Shown here piece after piece: positions 1 to 9,169 of a stretch of DNA of 64,000 nucleotides (its first letter is position 1; every line of letters starts with the position of its first letter). The notes under the pieces were generated by a model. That model saw nothing but the letters and a program-made list of their open reading frames with translations. It had not been told where the DNA came from and searched no databases. Origin of the DNA: Echinicola soli (lineage in GTDB: Bacteria > Bacteroidota > Bacteroidia > Cytophagales > Cyclobacteriaceae); NCBI RefSeq assembly GCF_006575665.1, contig NZ_CP041253.1, positions 5,335,501 to 5,399,500 of the forward strand. The letters run 5' to 3'. The position numbers and the translations under genes are program-made.

Positions 1-75
1 AAAACCTATTTTTTTCATCATTATATTTTTTAGCATCAAACTACCGGGAGACCCAAATAGTACAATGTTCTCCCT

Positions 76-1707
76 CTATTTCCCCTTCTCGCCTGACAGG
101 TGATCAAGGTATTTTTTTAGATATTCTTCCTGAATTTCATCCGAATCTCCATATTTCGCTCGCAGGGCATCCAGCTTTCGGTGCAGTTCTGCTTTTATGT
201 CTGCGTATTCGGGGTCATCATATATATTTTTCATTTCATCGGGATCCTCCTTGAGGTCATACATTTCCCATTCGTCTATATCGTAGTAAAAATGTATGAG
301 CTTATACCGCTCGGTAGAAATCCCATAATGCCGCTTCACCATATGTACTGACGGATATTGGTAGTAGGTATAATAAACAGCATCTCGCCATTGTTCCGAT
401 TTTCCGGCCACAAAATCCCGGAACGACAGTCCCTGCATTTCGACAGGAACAGGCACTTTGGCATAATCCAACAGTGTCGGGGCCAAATCCAGGTTCTGCA
501 CCAATTCGTCAATAACGGTTCCTGGCTTTATTTCCTTTGGATAGCGCACCAATAGAGGTGTACGCAGGGACTCCTCATACATAAAGCGCTTATCAAACCA
601 GCCGTGTTCCCCTAAATAAAATCCCTGGTCGGATGTATAGATCACAAGGGTATTCTCTGCCAGATCATTTTCATCCAGATAATCCAACAACTCCCCCACA
701 CCATCGTCCACAGATCTAATGGTGCGTAAATAATCCCTCATGTACCTGTTGAATTTCCACAGCGCAACTTCCCTTTCCCAAGTTTCGACATCCTGGAAGA
801 TTTTCTTTTCCATAAAGTACTTTTCGATAAAGGCCTTGTTCTTGGGGCCATAAGCTGCTTCCAATTGGGCCCTTTGTCTTTCATTGAGCCGGTTGAGAGC
901 CTTTCTATAGGTGGTTTCATTTCCATAAGGATCTGTCAAAAACTTAAAATCATGCCCCCATCTGGCATCACGGGCTATTTCCATTTCCTGTGTTTTGGCA
1001 GCAGTACCCCGTCCTTGATATCCAGTTTCGGGATCAAAGAAATTTGACGGGGGAATAAAATCCACCCCATCGTATAAATTCAGGTATTCCGGCGCCGGCA
1101 ACCAATTGCGATGCGGTGCCTTTTGATTGTAGACAAGCAGAAAAGGCTTTTCCTTATCGCGATCTTCTTTTAACCACTTAAGGGCATGTTCTGTAGTAAT
1201 GTCGGTCACATAACCATCAAATCGCCTCATCTCACCATTGACGATAAAATCCGGATTATAATAATGTCCCTGTCCAGGGAGTACCATGGAATAATCAAAC
1301 CCTTGGGGTAGGCCATTTATATGGATTTTACCTATCATGGCGGTAGCATAGCCTGCTTTTTGCAGGGCTTTTGGAAAGCTCTCCTGATCCCAGTCAAAGG
1401 GTTGGATATTATCCACTTTACCATTGATAAAACTGTGTTTGCCCGTAAGTATGACCGCTCGGCTCGGGGCGCAAATAGAGTTGGTTACCATGGACCTGGT
1501 AAACAATGCTCCCTGCTCTGCCAGTTTATCAATGTTGGGAGTTTTGTTTAGACCATGGCCATAAGCACTAATTGCCTTATGAGCATGGTCATCACTCACC
1601 ATCAAAATGATGTTTGGTCTTTTTGTTTCTTCCTGGCACATCGCCTGAAATGACAGTTCAAACACCATGAAAAGTAAAAACAAGAATAAGCCTACTGATC
1701 TCATCAT
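76..1707 (-). CDS. Secreted sulfatase (S1 family, formylglycine-type)
   Basis: A 543-residue type I sulfatase that would hydrolyse sulfate esters on carbohydrate, probably in the periplasm. A hydrophobic leader covers residues 5-22. The metal-binding start PNIILMVSDD (31-40) is followed by the formylglycine motif C79-A-P-S-R, the canonical C-x-P-x-R, and an ASDQGFYLGEHG-like segment lies in the second half. The C-terminal part, rich in Tyr with a DLKEDPDE block, is the usual sulfatase C-subdomain. It is the last gene of the minus-strand polysaccharide locus, 116 bp downstream of the esterase gene. The Cys must be converted by a maturase not present here. The exact S1 subfamily and substrate cannot be fixed from sequence reading; an N-acetylglucosamine-6-sulfatase-like label would be a guess. 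Confidence 0.93.
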   Translation of the reverse strand: MMRSVGLFLFLLFMVFELSFQAMCQEETKRPNIILMVSDDHAHKAISAYGHGLNKTPNIDKLAEQGALFTRSMVTNSICAPSRAVILTGKHSFINGKVDNIQPFDWDQESFPKALQKAGYATAMIGKIHINGLPQGFDYSMVLPGQGHYYNPDFIVNGEMRRFDGYVTDITTEHALKWLKEDRDKEKPFLLVYNQKAPHRNWLPAPEYLNLYDGVDFIPPSNFFDPETGYQGRGTAAKTQEMEIARDARWGHDFKFLTDPYGNETTYRKALNRLNERQRAQLEAAYGPKNKAFIEKYFMEKKIFQDVETWEREVALWKFNRYMRDYLRTIRSVDDGVGELLDYLDENDLAENTLVIYTSDQGFYLGEHGWFDKRFMYEESLRTPLLVRYPKEIKPGTVIDELVQNLDLAPTLLDYAKVPVPVEMQGLSFRDFVAGKSEQWRDAVYYTYYQYPSVHMVKRHYGISTERYKLIHFYYDIDEWEMYDLKEDPDEMKNIYDDPEYADIKAELHRKLDALRAKYGDSDEIQEEYLKKYLDHLSGEKGK

Positions 1708-1823
1708 TAACTGTTTAATATTTAATGCTAATGTTTACGCATTTATAATTTTCCATCGCACCTCCTCAAATCATATAGACCGTCCGGAACAGTCTTTTGA
1801 TAGTTATTCCATTCCAATTTCCA

Positions 1824-2672
1824 TTACTTCGTTATATACCCCAGGGAAACAAGAAATTCCGCTGCCTTCGTTATTGTTTTGTCATAATATTCCCGGTACT
1901 TAAAATTGAAAAAGCCATGTGGCTGTCCTTCATACAGGTATAAATCACAGCGGCTCCCAATTCTCTCCATTACTTTTTTATAATACTGTGCCGTTTCCAC
2001 CGGGATCAAATGATCTTCTGTTCCCAGGAACATAATGGTGGGCGGGGCACCTTTGCGAAGATTGTGAAGCGGGGAAAAACAAAGATATTCCTCTCCTATC
2101 CGTTCATATCCGTAACCGCCAGGTCCATTATCTATCACCGGATTAAAAAGTACCAGGGCATTGGGTTTTGGGCTGATTCTCATATCATCCCTGTCATCAT
2201 TGTATTGGTCAACCGTTGCGGTAGCCGCTGCAAGATGCCCGCCCGCAGACCCGCCTGAAGCAATCACCCTATCAGGGTCAACATGAAATTTTTCGGCATT
2301 TGAACGCAAAAAACGAATGGCCGACTTGGCGTCTTCCAAGGCCTCAAAAGGGGTTGTTTTATGCCTTGACCGAACCCGGTAATCAACCAGTACACTGATG
2401 ATTCCCCTTTCAGAAAAATACTCCGCATGGGGCTTAAATTTGGATTTATGGCCCATTACCCATCCCCCTCCAAAAAAGAAAACCAGTACCGGGTAGTGCT
2501 GCCCTTCAACTAAATTATCGGGATAATAAATATCCATTGTCAAAGATACCGTATCGGCTGTTTTATAAATGACCTCCTTCTGGGCCGAGACTTGTTGAAG
2601 ACCCAGCAATAGAAAAAGTATCAGGCCACTTAGCAAAATGCATTTACACTTGTGTAAGAACTTAACTGTCAT
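1824..2672 (-). CDS. Secreted alpha/beta-hydrolase, carbohydrate esterase-like
   Basis: A 282-residue alpha/beta-hydrolase of the esterase/lipase (BD-FAE-like) group. A signal peptide ends near residue 30 (QVSA-Q). The oxyanion-hole segment FFFGGGW is at 65-71, the nucleophile elbow GGSAGG gives Ser142, and the acid and histidine are probably Asp220 (GTEDH) and His252 (QPHGFF), so the triad is complete. The family removes acetyl, feruloyl or related acyl groups from polysaccharides. Placed among sulfatases and rhamnosidases, it most likely deacylates the same glycan. It lies 40 bp downstream of a GntR regulator on the same strand and is probably co-transcribed with it. The substrate is inferred from context only. 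Confidence 0.85.
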   Translation of the reverse strand: MTVKFLHKCKCILLSGLILFLLLGLQQVSAQKEVIYKTADTVSLTMDIYYPDNLVEGQHYPVLVFFFGGGWVMGHKSKFKPHAEYFSERGIISVLVDYRVRSRHKTTPFEALEDAKSAIRFLRSNAEKFHVDPDRVIASGGSAGGHLAAATATVDQYNDDRDDMRISPKPNALVLFNPVIDNGPGGYGYERIGEEYLCFSPLHNLRKGAPPTIMFLGTEDHLIPVETAQYYKKVMERIGSRCDLYLYEGQPHGFFNFKYREYYDKTITKAAEFLVSLGYITK

Positions 2673-2712
2673 TTTTTTTTCAATTCAAGGTTGCGCATGT
2701 TTTCAGTCTTAT

Positions 2713-3753
2713 TTACAATGATTTTCTATCTATAAATCGGAAATAATTTTGTACGGTCTCTATCTTTTGTTTTTGAATCATATAAGCGGCCGATTCGGCC
2801 ATCACTTCAAAATCCGTTGACAGAACGGAAATTTCCATTAACTCTTTTAGCGCTGTATCATTATATGATACGATCCCAATATCCTTTCCCTGTACATATT
2901 GTTTCCCGCGTACCTGGTGCAGCAGATTGACCAGATCATTCTCTTTGATGACCATGTAGGCATCTTTTTCTATTAATTCCCTGTCAGACAATACTTCATC
3001 AATGATTTCATATTCAACCCCATAATTACTGCAAAAGGAAAGGAATCCCATCTTGATCTCTTCTGGGTAAGGACATACTGTGCTTGGGGGAAAGACCAGA
3101 ATTAGCCTATTGTATTTTAAAAATTGTTCTTTTGCCTCCTCCATTGACTCGATAATATCCAGCCCAAAGTCTTGAAAAACACAGGCAACCTTCCCCTGAA
3201 ATTCAGGCAAATATTTATCCATCAGGACCAATTGATCTTCAGGGATTGACTTCAAAAGCTTTATTGCCTCTTCCTTGCCCCTGTTGCAATTAAAATGGGG
3301 CATCACTACAAAGTAGTCGTACCCTTCAAGGTTTTTAATTAATATTTCAGATAAAACCCCCGGATCATAATGGAAGACACTCAGGTCAACCTGGTAATGC
3401 GGGCCAAGGCTATCGACAAAACAATTGTATATCTTAAGCTTATAGCTGCTCAGCTTATTCAGTACAAATAATACTTTGCTTTTCCTGCCACCTATATTCT
3501 TGGCTACATAATATCCTTTGCTGACAACGGCAATGATGATCTTCTTCTCCCTCAATTGGGTAAATGCTTTAACAATCGTGTCCTTTGCAAGTCCTGTTAC
3601 CTTACTCATTTCGTTAATGGAAGGCAATTTTTCACCGAGGGTTAATTCTCCCTCATCAATTTTTTGAATGATGCAATTGACCAGTTGCTTGTATTTTGGG
3701 ACGCGGGATTGATAGTCTATGCTTGGTTTAAAATAATTGGTTGCTATATTCAT
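2713..3753 (-). CDS. GntR-family regulator with sugar-binding-like C-terminal domain (copy 1)
   Basis: 346 residues: an N-terminal GntR winged helix (about 12-85, with VPKYKQLVNCI and the KLPSINEMSK recognition region). A long C-terminal domain follows that reads like a LacI/periplasmic-binding fold; GIVSYNDTALKEL near 290 is the usual LacI-type SYND signature. Such GntR/PBP hybrids act as sugar-responsive regulators in Bacteroidota. It is a clear paralogue of the next gene upstream: the two share the layout and motifs such as VLNKxSxYxLKxxN and PYPEEIKxGF. A 15-bp palindrome sits in the 81-bp gap between them. The ligand is unknown; a rhamnose-related or other glycan-derived sugar is the natural guess. 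Confidence 0.85.
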   Translation of the reverse strand: MNIATNYFKPSIDYQSRVPKYKQLVNCIIQKIDEGELTLGEKLPSINEMSKVTGLAKDTIVKAFTQLREKKIIIAVVSKGYYVAKNIGGRKSKVLFVLNKLSSYKLKIYNCFVDSLGPHYQVDLSVFHYDPGVLSEILIKNLEGYDYFVVMPHFNCNRGKEEAIKLLKSIPEDQLVLMDKYLPEFQGKVACVFQDFGLDIIESMEEAKEQFLKYNRLILVFPPSTVCPYPEEIKMGFLSFCSNYGVEYEIIDEVLSDRELIEKDAYMVIKENDLVNLLHQVRGKQYVQGKDIGIVSYNDTALKELMEISVLSTDFEVMAESAAYMIQKQKIETVQNYFRFIDRKSL

Positions 3754-3797
3754 GATTGGCTATTGGGTTAATTAGGTCATTGAGATTGTCCAGTTAT

Positions 3798-3812
3798 CAT
3801 AGTGGCACTATG
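3798..3812. promoter_or_regulatory. Candidate operator: perfect 7-1-7 palindrome CATAGTG-G-CACTATG
   Basis: A perfect inverted repeat with a one-base centre lies in the 81-bp gap upstream of GntR copy 1 and just after GntR copy 2. The GTGG-CAC core resembles operators of GntR-type regulators, which commonly carry GT-N(x)-AC. It is probably an autoregulatory site. Binding is inferred from the palindrome and its position. Confidence 0.45.
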
Positions 3813-3834
3813 CTTTTTATTTTTAAAAATCCAT

Positions 3835-4893
3835 TCATAAAGATTCTCTTTCGATAAAATGGAATGGGTTCTTACAGGTTGCCCTATTAAAATCAGGGGA
3901 ATTGATCAGACTTGCTCCAGATTCTCCCATTTGCCGCACATCAGTAGTAATCACTGAAATACCTGACATTTTCTTGAGAGGGCTGTCGTTATAAGAGATG
4001 ATCCCAATACCGTTTCCCGGCCTGATATTTCTTTTCTTTGCCAGTCCATTGATACGGACAAGGTCCTTCTCTTCGATGATAACATAAGCAGTGCCTTCTT
4101 CTATTGCTGGATGTGGGACATCAACCACTTCAAAATCAAATTGAAAATCCAGGCAAAACTTTCTAAATCCGGTCTTAATTTCCTCAGGATACGGATAAGG
4201 TAGGTTATCGGGAAATACCAGAACGATCTTCTTGTATTTCCTAAGCTTTTCAATGGTCTGTTTCAAGGCCGCAGAAATATCGGTTTTAAAGTCTTGTACC
4301 ACTGCATCCCAATGCCCTTCCCATCCAGGAATCAGGTTATCCAGAAACCCGATTTTTTCCCTGGGGATTTTATTCAATACCCAATCGATTTTTTTATTGC
4401 CACTTTGATGACGTAGACAATGATCCTTAAAATGCGGCATGATCAAATAATAGTCATACCGCCCGGCACACGATAAGATATGATTTACAAAAAGATCGAC
4501 ATCATAATGATAAACGAAGAAATCAACCTGCACATCCTTGTTCAGCGAAGTGACCAAGGTATTGAAAACCTTCAGTTCATAATCACTGAACTTATTGAGC
4601 ATCAACAGCACTTTGGGCCTTACTTTTAAAGATGGTTTGGCTATAAAAAAACCCCTTCTTTTTTTTGATTCGATGACCCCTTTTTTTCTCAATAAACCAT
4701 ACGCTTTCTCCACCGTATCCCTTGAAACATCATATTGCTCACTCAGGTCATTTATGGAAGGTATCCTCTCTCCTTCCTTCAACTTTCTTCTCAAAACATC
4801 ATCGATAATAGCAGCCACGATTTGGCTGTATTTAGGAACTTGCGACCTTGGGTCTATACGAATAAATTCTTTCATTTCATCCATGTCAATCAA
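3835..4893 (-). CDS. GntR-family regulator with sugar-binding-like C-terminal domain (copy 2)
   Basis: 352 residues with the same architecture as its downstream neighbour. The GntR winged helix spans about 14-85 (RSQVPKYSQIV, RIPSINDLSEQYDVSRDTVEKAY). A periplasmic-binding-like C-domain ends with GIGIISYNDSPLKKM and a final FHFIERESL block that parallels FRFIDRKSL in copy 1. Its ATG overlaps the stop of the GH78-like gene upstream by 4 bp (ATGA type), so the two are translationally coupled and the regulator is expressed with the enzyme. Two paralogous sensors in one locus could respond to two related ligands or form a heterodimer; this is inference. Confidence 0.86.
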   Translation of the reverse strand: MIDMDEMKEFIRIDPRSQVPKYSQIVAAIIDDVLRRKLKEGERIPSINDLSEQYDVSRDTVEKAYGLLRKKGVIESKKRRGFFIAKPSLKVRPKVLLMLNKFSDYELKVFNTLVTSLNKDVQVDFFVYHYDVDLFVNHILSCAGRYDYYLIMPHFKDHCLRHQSGNKKIDWVLNKIPREKIGFLDNLIPGWEGHWDAVVQDFKTDISAALKQTIEKLRKYKKIVLVFPDNLPYPYPEEIKTGFRKFCLDFQFDFEVVDVPHPAIEEGTAYVIIEEKDLVRINGLAKKRNIRPGNGIGIISYNDSPLKKMSGISVITTDVRQMGESGASLINSPDFNRATCKNPFHFIERESL

Positions 4894-7325
4894 CGTTCGA
4901 TAACTTCAAACCCCTCTGGGTTCTCAATCTTCACCGTATATTCTTCCGGCAATTCCAAGACATACTTCAGCTTATCACCGGACCTTTCCCATTTCAGATA
5001 AATTCTCTCTTTTCCCACTGGGATGCTTCCCTGGCAGGCGGTCAGGTAGGTTTCGTCAAACCTCACCGTGACTTCCTTCCTTATATAGTCGATGTTCCTG
5101 ATCCCCAGGGCTCCCTGATAAAGAAGATGTCCCAGATAGGACGCGAAGCCATGATTACAACTGGCATGGGTATCCATATGCTCCCATAAGGTACCCGTCA
5201 GTTCGGCCATGCTGAGAAAATACCCTTTCATCTCCTGTAGCATCTGATCACTCAGTCCATAGCGATAGAGGATTTCCATTCTCAGGTAATTGCCAATGAA
5301 GGCATTGGCCTTGAACACATTTGGATAAATAGATATGTCATTTCTATCCGGGCCAAATGCTGTCACCAGTTTCTTCCACAGCTCGGGATATTCTCTTGGA
5401 GTGGCCAGCTCAAAAAAGAACGCATAGTATTGGCCAACTTCTGAAATATTGGATGTGGGCTTTAGTTTACCTTCCGCATCCCGGATGGCATTGTCCACAA
5501 AAAATTCCCCGTTAAACGACTGCTCACGGATAGCCTGGGCGATCTTTTGTGACTTTGTCCCCAGTTCAGGGGTATCATACAGCTTGGATGCTTCCATCAA
5601 GGCTTTGCTGTACAGGGCATTGGTCGGGTAATTGACCCCGTTTACGAATTCGTTGGCCTTTGACCACTCCACAAACTTCCATCCTTTAAGGTTCTCCAGC
5701 AGCCCGTCCTCATTTTCAAAGGGCGCAAAATAATCCAATAGCTCCATGATCCGGGGCCTTAGGTCTTCCACCAGCCGGGGATCACCTCCCCGCTCAGCAT
5801 ATTCGCTCACCTGTATCACAAACCACAATGCCCAATTCGGAATAAAATTCCCGTTCCGGTTATCAGCCGGATAGACCATCGGGATCATGCCCTTTGGCAA
5901 ATTATCGAATGGCGTATAAAGCCTATAATTCTGGTAATAATTATAGGCAATATCGTCCCTTCCCGTGAAATCTTTCTCTACGATGGCCATGAACCGGCTA
6001 TCGCATAACCAGCCAGCCCTTTCCCTGGAAGGGCAGTCCATAAACAGATCGACCGAATTCTGCCTGAATGTCTGCTTACAGGCTTCATATATCTTATTGA
6101 GCGCCGGATCATCACTTTGGTACATCGCACTTTCATTTTCGGGGTAGGCGTATTCCCGGATATAAGCGTCCTGGACCTGGCAGGTCCCCTTGACTACGGT
6201 CATTCTCAAAAAACGGAACGTGTAGGCCTCAAAGGATTCCAGCTCATAGGTTCCCGGTTCCAATTCGTAAACAATGACATTGTTGATACTTGGCATTCGC
6301 TCTTTCGGGTTTACCTCTCCGTCCAGCAAGAGCTCATCAAATGTAAAATACACGGTGGACGGTTCGGTGCACGTAATTTTGCTGCCAATGAAACCAGAAA
6401 GGTTGGTACCGAAATCCAGGGTATAAAATTGGTTGGTCCCCAGAGATTCGGTGATGTCATCCTCATCCACTTCTTCCAGCGATTGGGTATGCATATCCTG
6501 AATAGTCAATGAAGGGGTGACCGTGTGAGTATCCTCGGAAAACCCTTCAATGAATTTCCCTGTGGCATTTTTACGATATTCCTCCTTTTTTTCCCATCTG
6601 ATGTGACCCCGATAAATTGTACTCTGGGGCCGGGTCACCCTGAAATCAGGCAACTCCAAATTCCTGTAAAGCAGTTTTTTAACCGAACAGACAGCCAACC
6701 CCACCTTATTACTGGAGGAATTTGACACGGTTTTCCAATCATCAGAACTTTCTTCCAGTCTATAATATTCCATAAAAGGCCGCTGGGAACTGTACCTTCT
6801 CACCTTTTGTACCCGACTGTCCAATTCAAAGGCTTCAAAACTTCGACTTCGCCCAGTAACCTTGCTTTTGCTCCGCTCAGTAGCCAGGAGCACTTTGTCC
6901 CCGTTCAGGATTTCGGCCTGTAAAAAGGAAGGTTGGTCCAGCACATAGAGTGAGTTGACATTGTATCCGGTCACTTCTATTGCTATCACATTTTCTCCCT
7001 TTTTCAGATAAGGGGAAAGGTCGTATTCATCCACTCTATAATAGCCATGGCTTGCCCGCGCAGGGCCATATCCCAAATACTTACCATTGACGGAAACACG
7101 GTACAGTGTGGATCCGGTAATCTTCAGTACCGGATCGTCCGGATCGATCATCTTGAACGTTCCTTTAAATCCTAATGTCAGGTTCATTTCCGTTTCCCTG
7201 CCTTTGGCCCATACGGGCTCCGCCTTTTTGAAAATGGTAGGCTGATGGACAGCTTTAGCCTCCACCTGCTTTCTTGAACAGGAGCAAAAAATTAATGTTA
7301 CTAAAATCAGTAATGTAATCCTCAT
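4890..7325 (-). CDS. GH78-like (divergent alpha-L-rhamnosidase-type) lipoprotein
   Basis: 811 residues beginning with a lipoprotein leader (LIFCSC, Cys at about 16). N-terminal beta-sandwich domains include LYRVSVNGKYLGYGPAR, typical of rhamnosidase carbohydrate-binding modules. An (alpha/alpha)6 catalytic region follows. The acid motif reads DCPSRERAGW, one residue shorter than the DCPQRDERLGW of the classical GH78 enzyme in this window, but it keeps a Glu in the right place. A LWEHMDTHAS segment near residue 710 would supply the second acid. This is a known divergent Bacteroidota clade annotated as alpha-L-rhamnosidase-like; activity on another sugar is possible. It is coupled by a 4-bp overlap to GntR copy 2. 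Confidence 0.8.
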   Translation of the reverse strand: MRITLLILVTLIFCSCSRKQVEAKAVHQPTIFKKAEPVWAKGRETEMNLTLGFKGTFKMIDPDDPVLKITGSTLYRVSVNGKYLGYGPARASHGYYRVDEYDLSPYLKKGENVIAIEVTGYNVNSLYVLDQPSFLQAEILNGDKVLLATERSKSKVTGRSRSFEAFELDSRVQKVRRYSSQRPFMEYYRLEESSDDWKTVSNSSSNKVGLAVCSVKKLLYRNLELPDFRVTRPQSTIYRGHIRWEKKEEYRKNATGKFIEGFSEDTHTVTPSLTIQDMHTQSLEEVDEDDITESLGTNQFYTLDFGTNLSGFIGSKITCTEPSTVYFTFDELLLDGEVNPKERMPSINNVIVYELEPGTYELESFEAYTFRFLRMTVVKGTCQVQDAYIREYAYPENESAMYQSDDPALNKIYEACKQTFRQNSVDLFMDCPSRERAGWLCDSRFMAIVEKDFTGRDDIAYNYYQNYRLYTPFDNLPKGMIPMVYPADNRNGNFIPNWALWFVIQVSEYAERGGDPRLVEDLRPRIMELLDYFAPFENEDGLLENLKGWKFVEWSKANEFVNGVNYPTNALYSKALMEASKLYDTPELGTKSQKIAQAIREQSFNGEFFVDNAIRDAEGKLKPTSNISEVGQYYAFFFELATPREYPELWKKLVTAFGPDRNDISIYPNVFKANAFIGNYLRMEILYRYGLSDQMLQEMKGYFLSMAELTGTLWEHMDTHASCNHGFASYLGHLLYQGALGIRNIDYIRKEVTVRFDETYLTACQGSIPVGKERIYLKWERSGDKLKYVLELPEEYTVKIENPEGFEVIER

Positions 7326-7600
7326 TGTTTGGTTATTGAGTTGTCCACTAAATGCACGATTGCTTTCTGTGATTGAATTGATTATTGGGTTGAGAGGCAG
7401 TTAGGTTTTAAGGTGTCATGTCCTGCTTTCTTTTTCCATCTTAAGATATGCGATAATCTGCTCAACCAGTGTCATATGCGTTCCCACGTTGTCCCGTCGT
7501 CTCTGACGCGGGACTATTTAACTTGCAAAACTTCGTAACTCGTACTTCAATCTTCGTACTTCCCGGCTGAAGAGGGACAGCTGCTACATTCCATTGATAT

Positions 7601-8995
7601 TCATTGAACGGCAGCGGCCAGTCGCCTATACTCCGATCGGTATTGATCGATAATTGCTTCATATTTTTCATTATCTATCAGGTTATTTTCTTCATGAGGA
7701 TCGTTTTTTAAATCAAAAAACTCCTCATAACCGTGTTCGGTATACTTGATGTACTTAAACTCCCTGCTCACTACAGCTTCTGACGTTGGGATCTTGGGAC
7801 TGCCCAGAAAATGATGTTCGTAAAAGAACTGCTTTCTTTCCGGTATCTCCTCTTTGGCCAGTCCGAACAGATTCACCCCCTGCATGTCTTCGGGAACAGT
7901 AATACCGGCCAGGCCAAGAATAGTTGGAGCGATGTCGGTGTTCAATGCGATCTTGGACGAAACCGTCCCCTTGTCCTTTTCTTTTGACCTGGGATCGTAG
8001 ACAATAAGCGGTACACGGATGGACTCTTCATATCCATACCATTTTCCGGCAAGTCCATGTTCTCCAAGAAAAAAACCATTGTCCCCCATAAAGATGATCA
8101 CCGTATTATCTGCAATGCCCTTTTCTTCTAAATCATCCATCAACTCTCCCACTACATCATCCACATGGGTAATCAACCTGTAATAATTTTTAACGCTGTT
8201 TTGATACATGGTGTCATTGGCAAAACGGATCTTCCACCTTTCCCTTGCGATATTGGTGTCCGTGCGAAAGAATCCGGGAAACCTGTTCCATGAATCGGGA
8301 TTCGCCGTTTTGGGTTTGGAAATGGTATCATCGCGATAATAATCCCGGTAAGCAGGAGAAACAATAAACTGTCTGGGATCTTCATCCTGCACATGGGGGG
8401 CCTTGAAACTCACCGACAGGCAAAATGGCTCTTTTGAGGCGTAAGAGGACACGAAACGATGGAGGTCATTTTTGATTTTGTCCGTATGGTGAATTGGGGT
8501 TCCGTCTTCAGCAACAAGCTCGTAATCGGGCTGGTGCTTGTTTGTACACTCCCAGAAGTCATAAGCTTCTTTTGGCTGGTCCTTTGGGTTGCCAATGCCA
8601 TATTTCCCTACAAAACCCACCCGATATCCCGATGCTTTTAACAGCATCGGGTAAGTTTTCTGTAGTTGTTCAGGGGTAAGACTCGTTCTAAAATCATTGA
8701 TTTTGTGCCTGGCCGCATACTGTCCGGTCAAAAGACTTGCCCGGCTTATTACGCAAATGGATGTCGTGACATAAGCATTGGTAAATAGTATTCCGCTTTC
8801 CGCCAGACTATCAAGATGGGGGGTTTGAATGACAGGATTCCCCATCACTCCCAATGCGTCCCAGCGCTGGTCATCAGTCAACAGAAATATTATGTTAGGG
8901 CGCTGCTGGTTGGTACGTTTATTCTCCTGACAGCCAGTGATGAGACAGCCCATCAACAATAGCATGGAGAAGGTTCTACAATAATAGGTCCTCAT
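7601..8995 (-). CDS. Sulfatase lipoprotein with non-canonical C-V-I-S-R active-site motif
   Basis: 464-residue S1-type sulfatase. The lipoprotein leader has lipobox LITGC (Cys22). The metal-site start RPNIIFLLTDDQRW is at 32-45, and the active-site Cys81 lies in C-V-I-S-R followed by ASLLTGQ. The third position of the C-x-P-x-R formylglycine motif is Ile instead of Pro; the bases (TGC GTA ATA AGC CGG) were checked on the minus strand. MGDNGFFLGEHGL and GKWYGYEES in the second half are normal for the family. The gene is preceded by a 174-bp spacer from the next sulfatase upstream. It is probably active, because variants at this position occur, but maturation could differ. Confidence 0.9.
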   Translation of the reverse strand: MRTYYCRTFSMLLLMGCLITGCQENKRTNQQRPNIIFLLTDDQRWDALGVMGNPVIQTPHLDSLAESGILFTNAYVTTSICVISRASLLTGQYAARHKINDFRTSLTPEQLQKTYPMLLKASGYRVGFVGKYGIGNPKDQPKEAYDFWECTNKHQPDYELVAEDGTPIHHTDKIKNDLHRFVSSYASKEPFCLSVSFKAPHVQDEDPRQFIVSPAYRDYYRDDTISKPKTANPDSWNRFPGFFRTDTNIARERWKIRFANDTMYQNSVKNYYRLITHVDDVVGELMDDLEEKGIADNTVIIFMGDNGFFLGEHGLAGKWYGYEESIRVPLIVYDPRSKEKDKGTVSSKIALNTDIAPTILGLAGITVPEDMQGVNLFGLAKEEIPERKQFFYEHHFLGSPKIPTSEAVVSREFKYIKYTEHGYEEFFDLKNDPHEENNLIDNEKYEAIIDQYRSEYRRLAAAVQ

Positions 8996-9169
8996 ACATT
9001 ACGTTTTTTTAGTATAGTGTTGTATCACGCCAAGAAATAGGCGACTTGATACACATTACTCAATCCTTATTAAGATGCCTTACTTATTTTCCTCATCTTT
9101 CAATTCATCATAAGACGTTCAACCTTTTCCCCTGGCCAATGGCATAGCCTGCCCCATTTTATTACCAGA

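Noticed and set aside
1769..1785. AAATCATATAGACC resembles the end of the MITE elements
   Set aside because: Only about a dozen bases match, the GAACC terminus is broken, and there is no partner end or target duplication nearby.
7462..7671. Minus-strand 69-codon reading frame between the GH78-like and sulfatase genes
   Set aside because: It overlaps the 3' end of the sulfatase gene, has no domain-like sequence, and lies mostly in spacer DNA.
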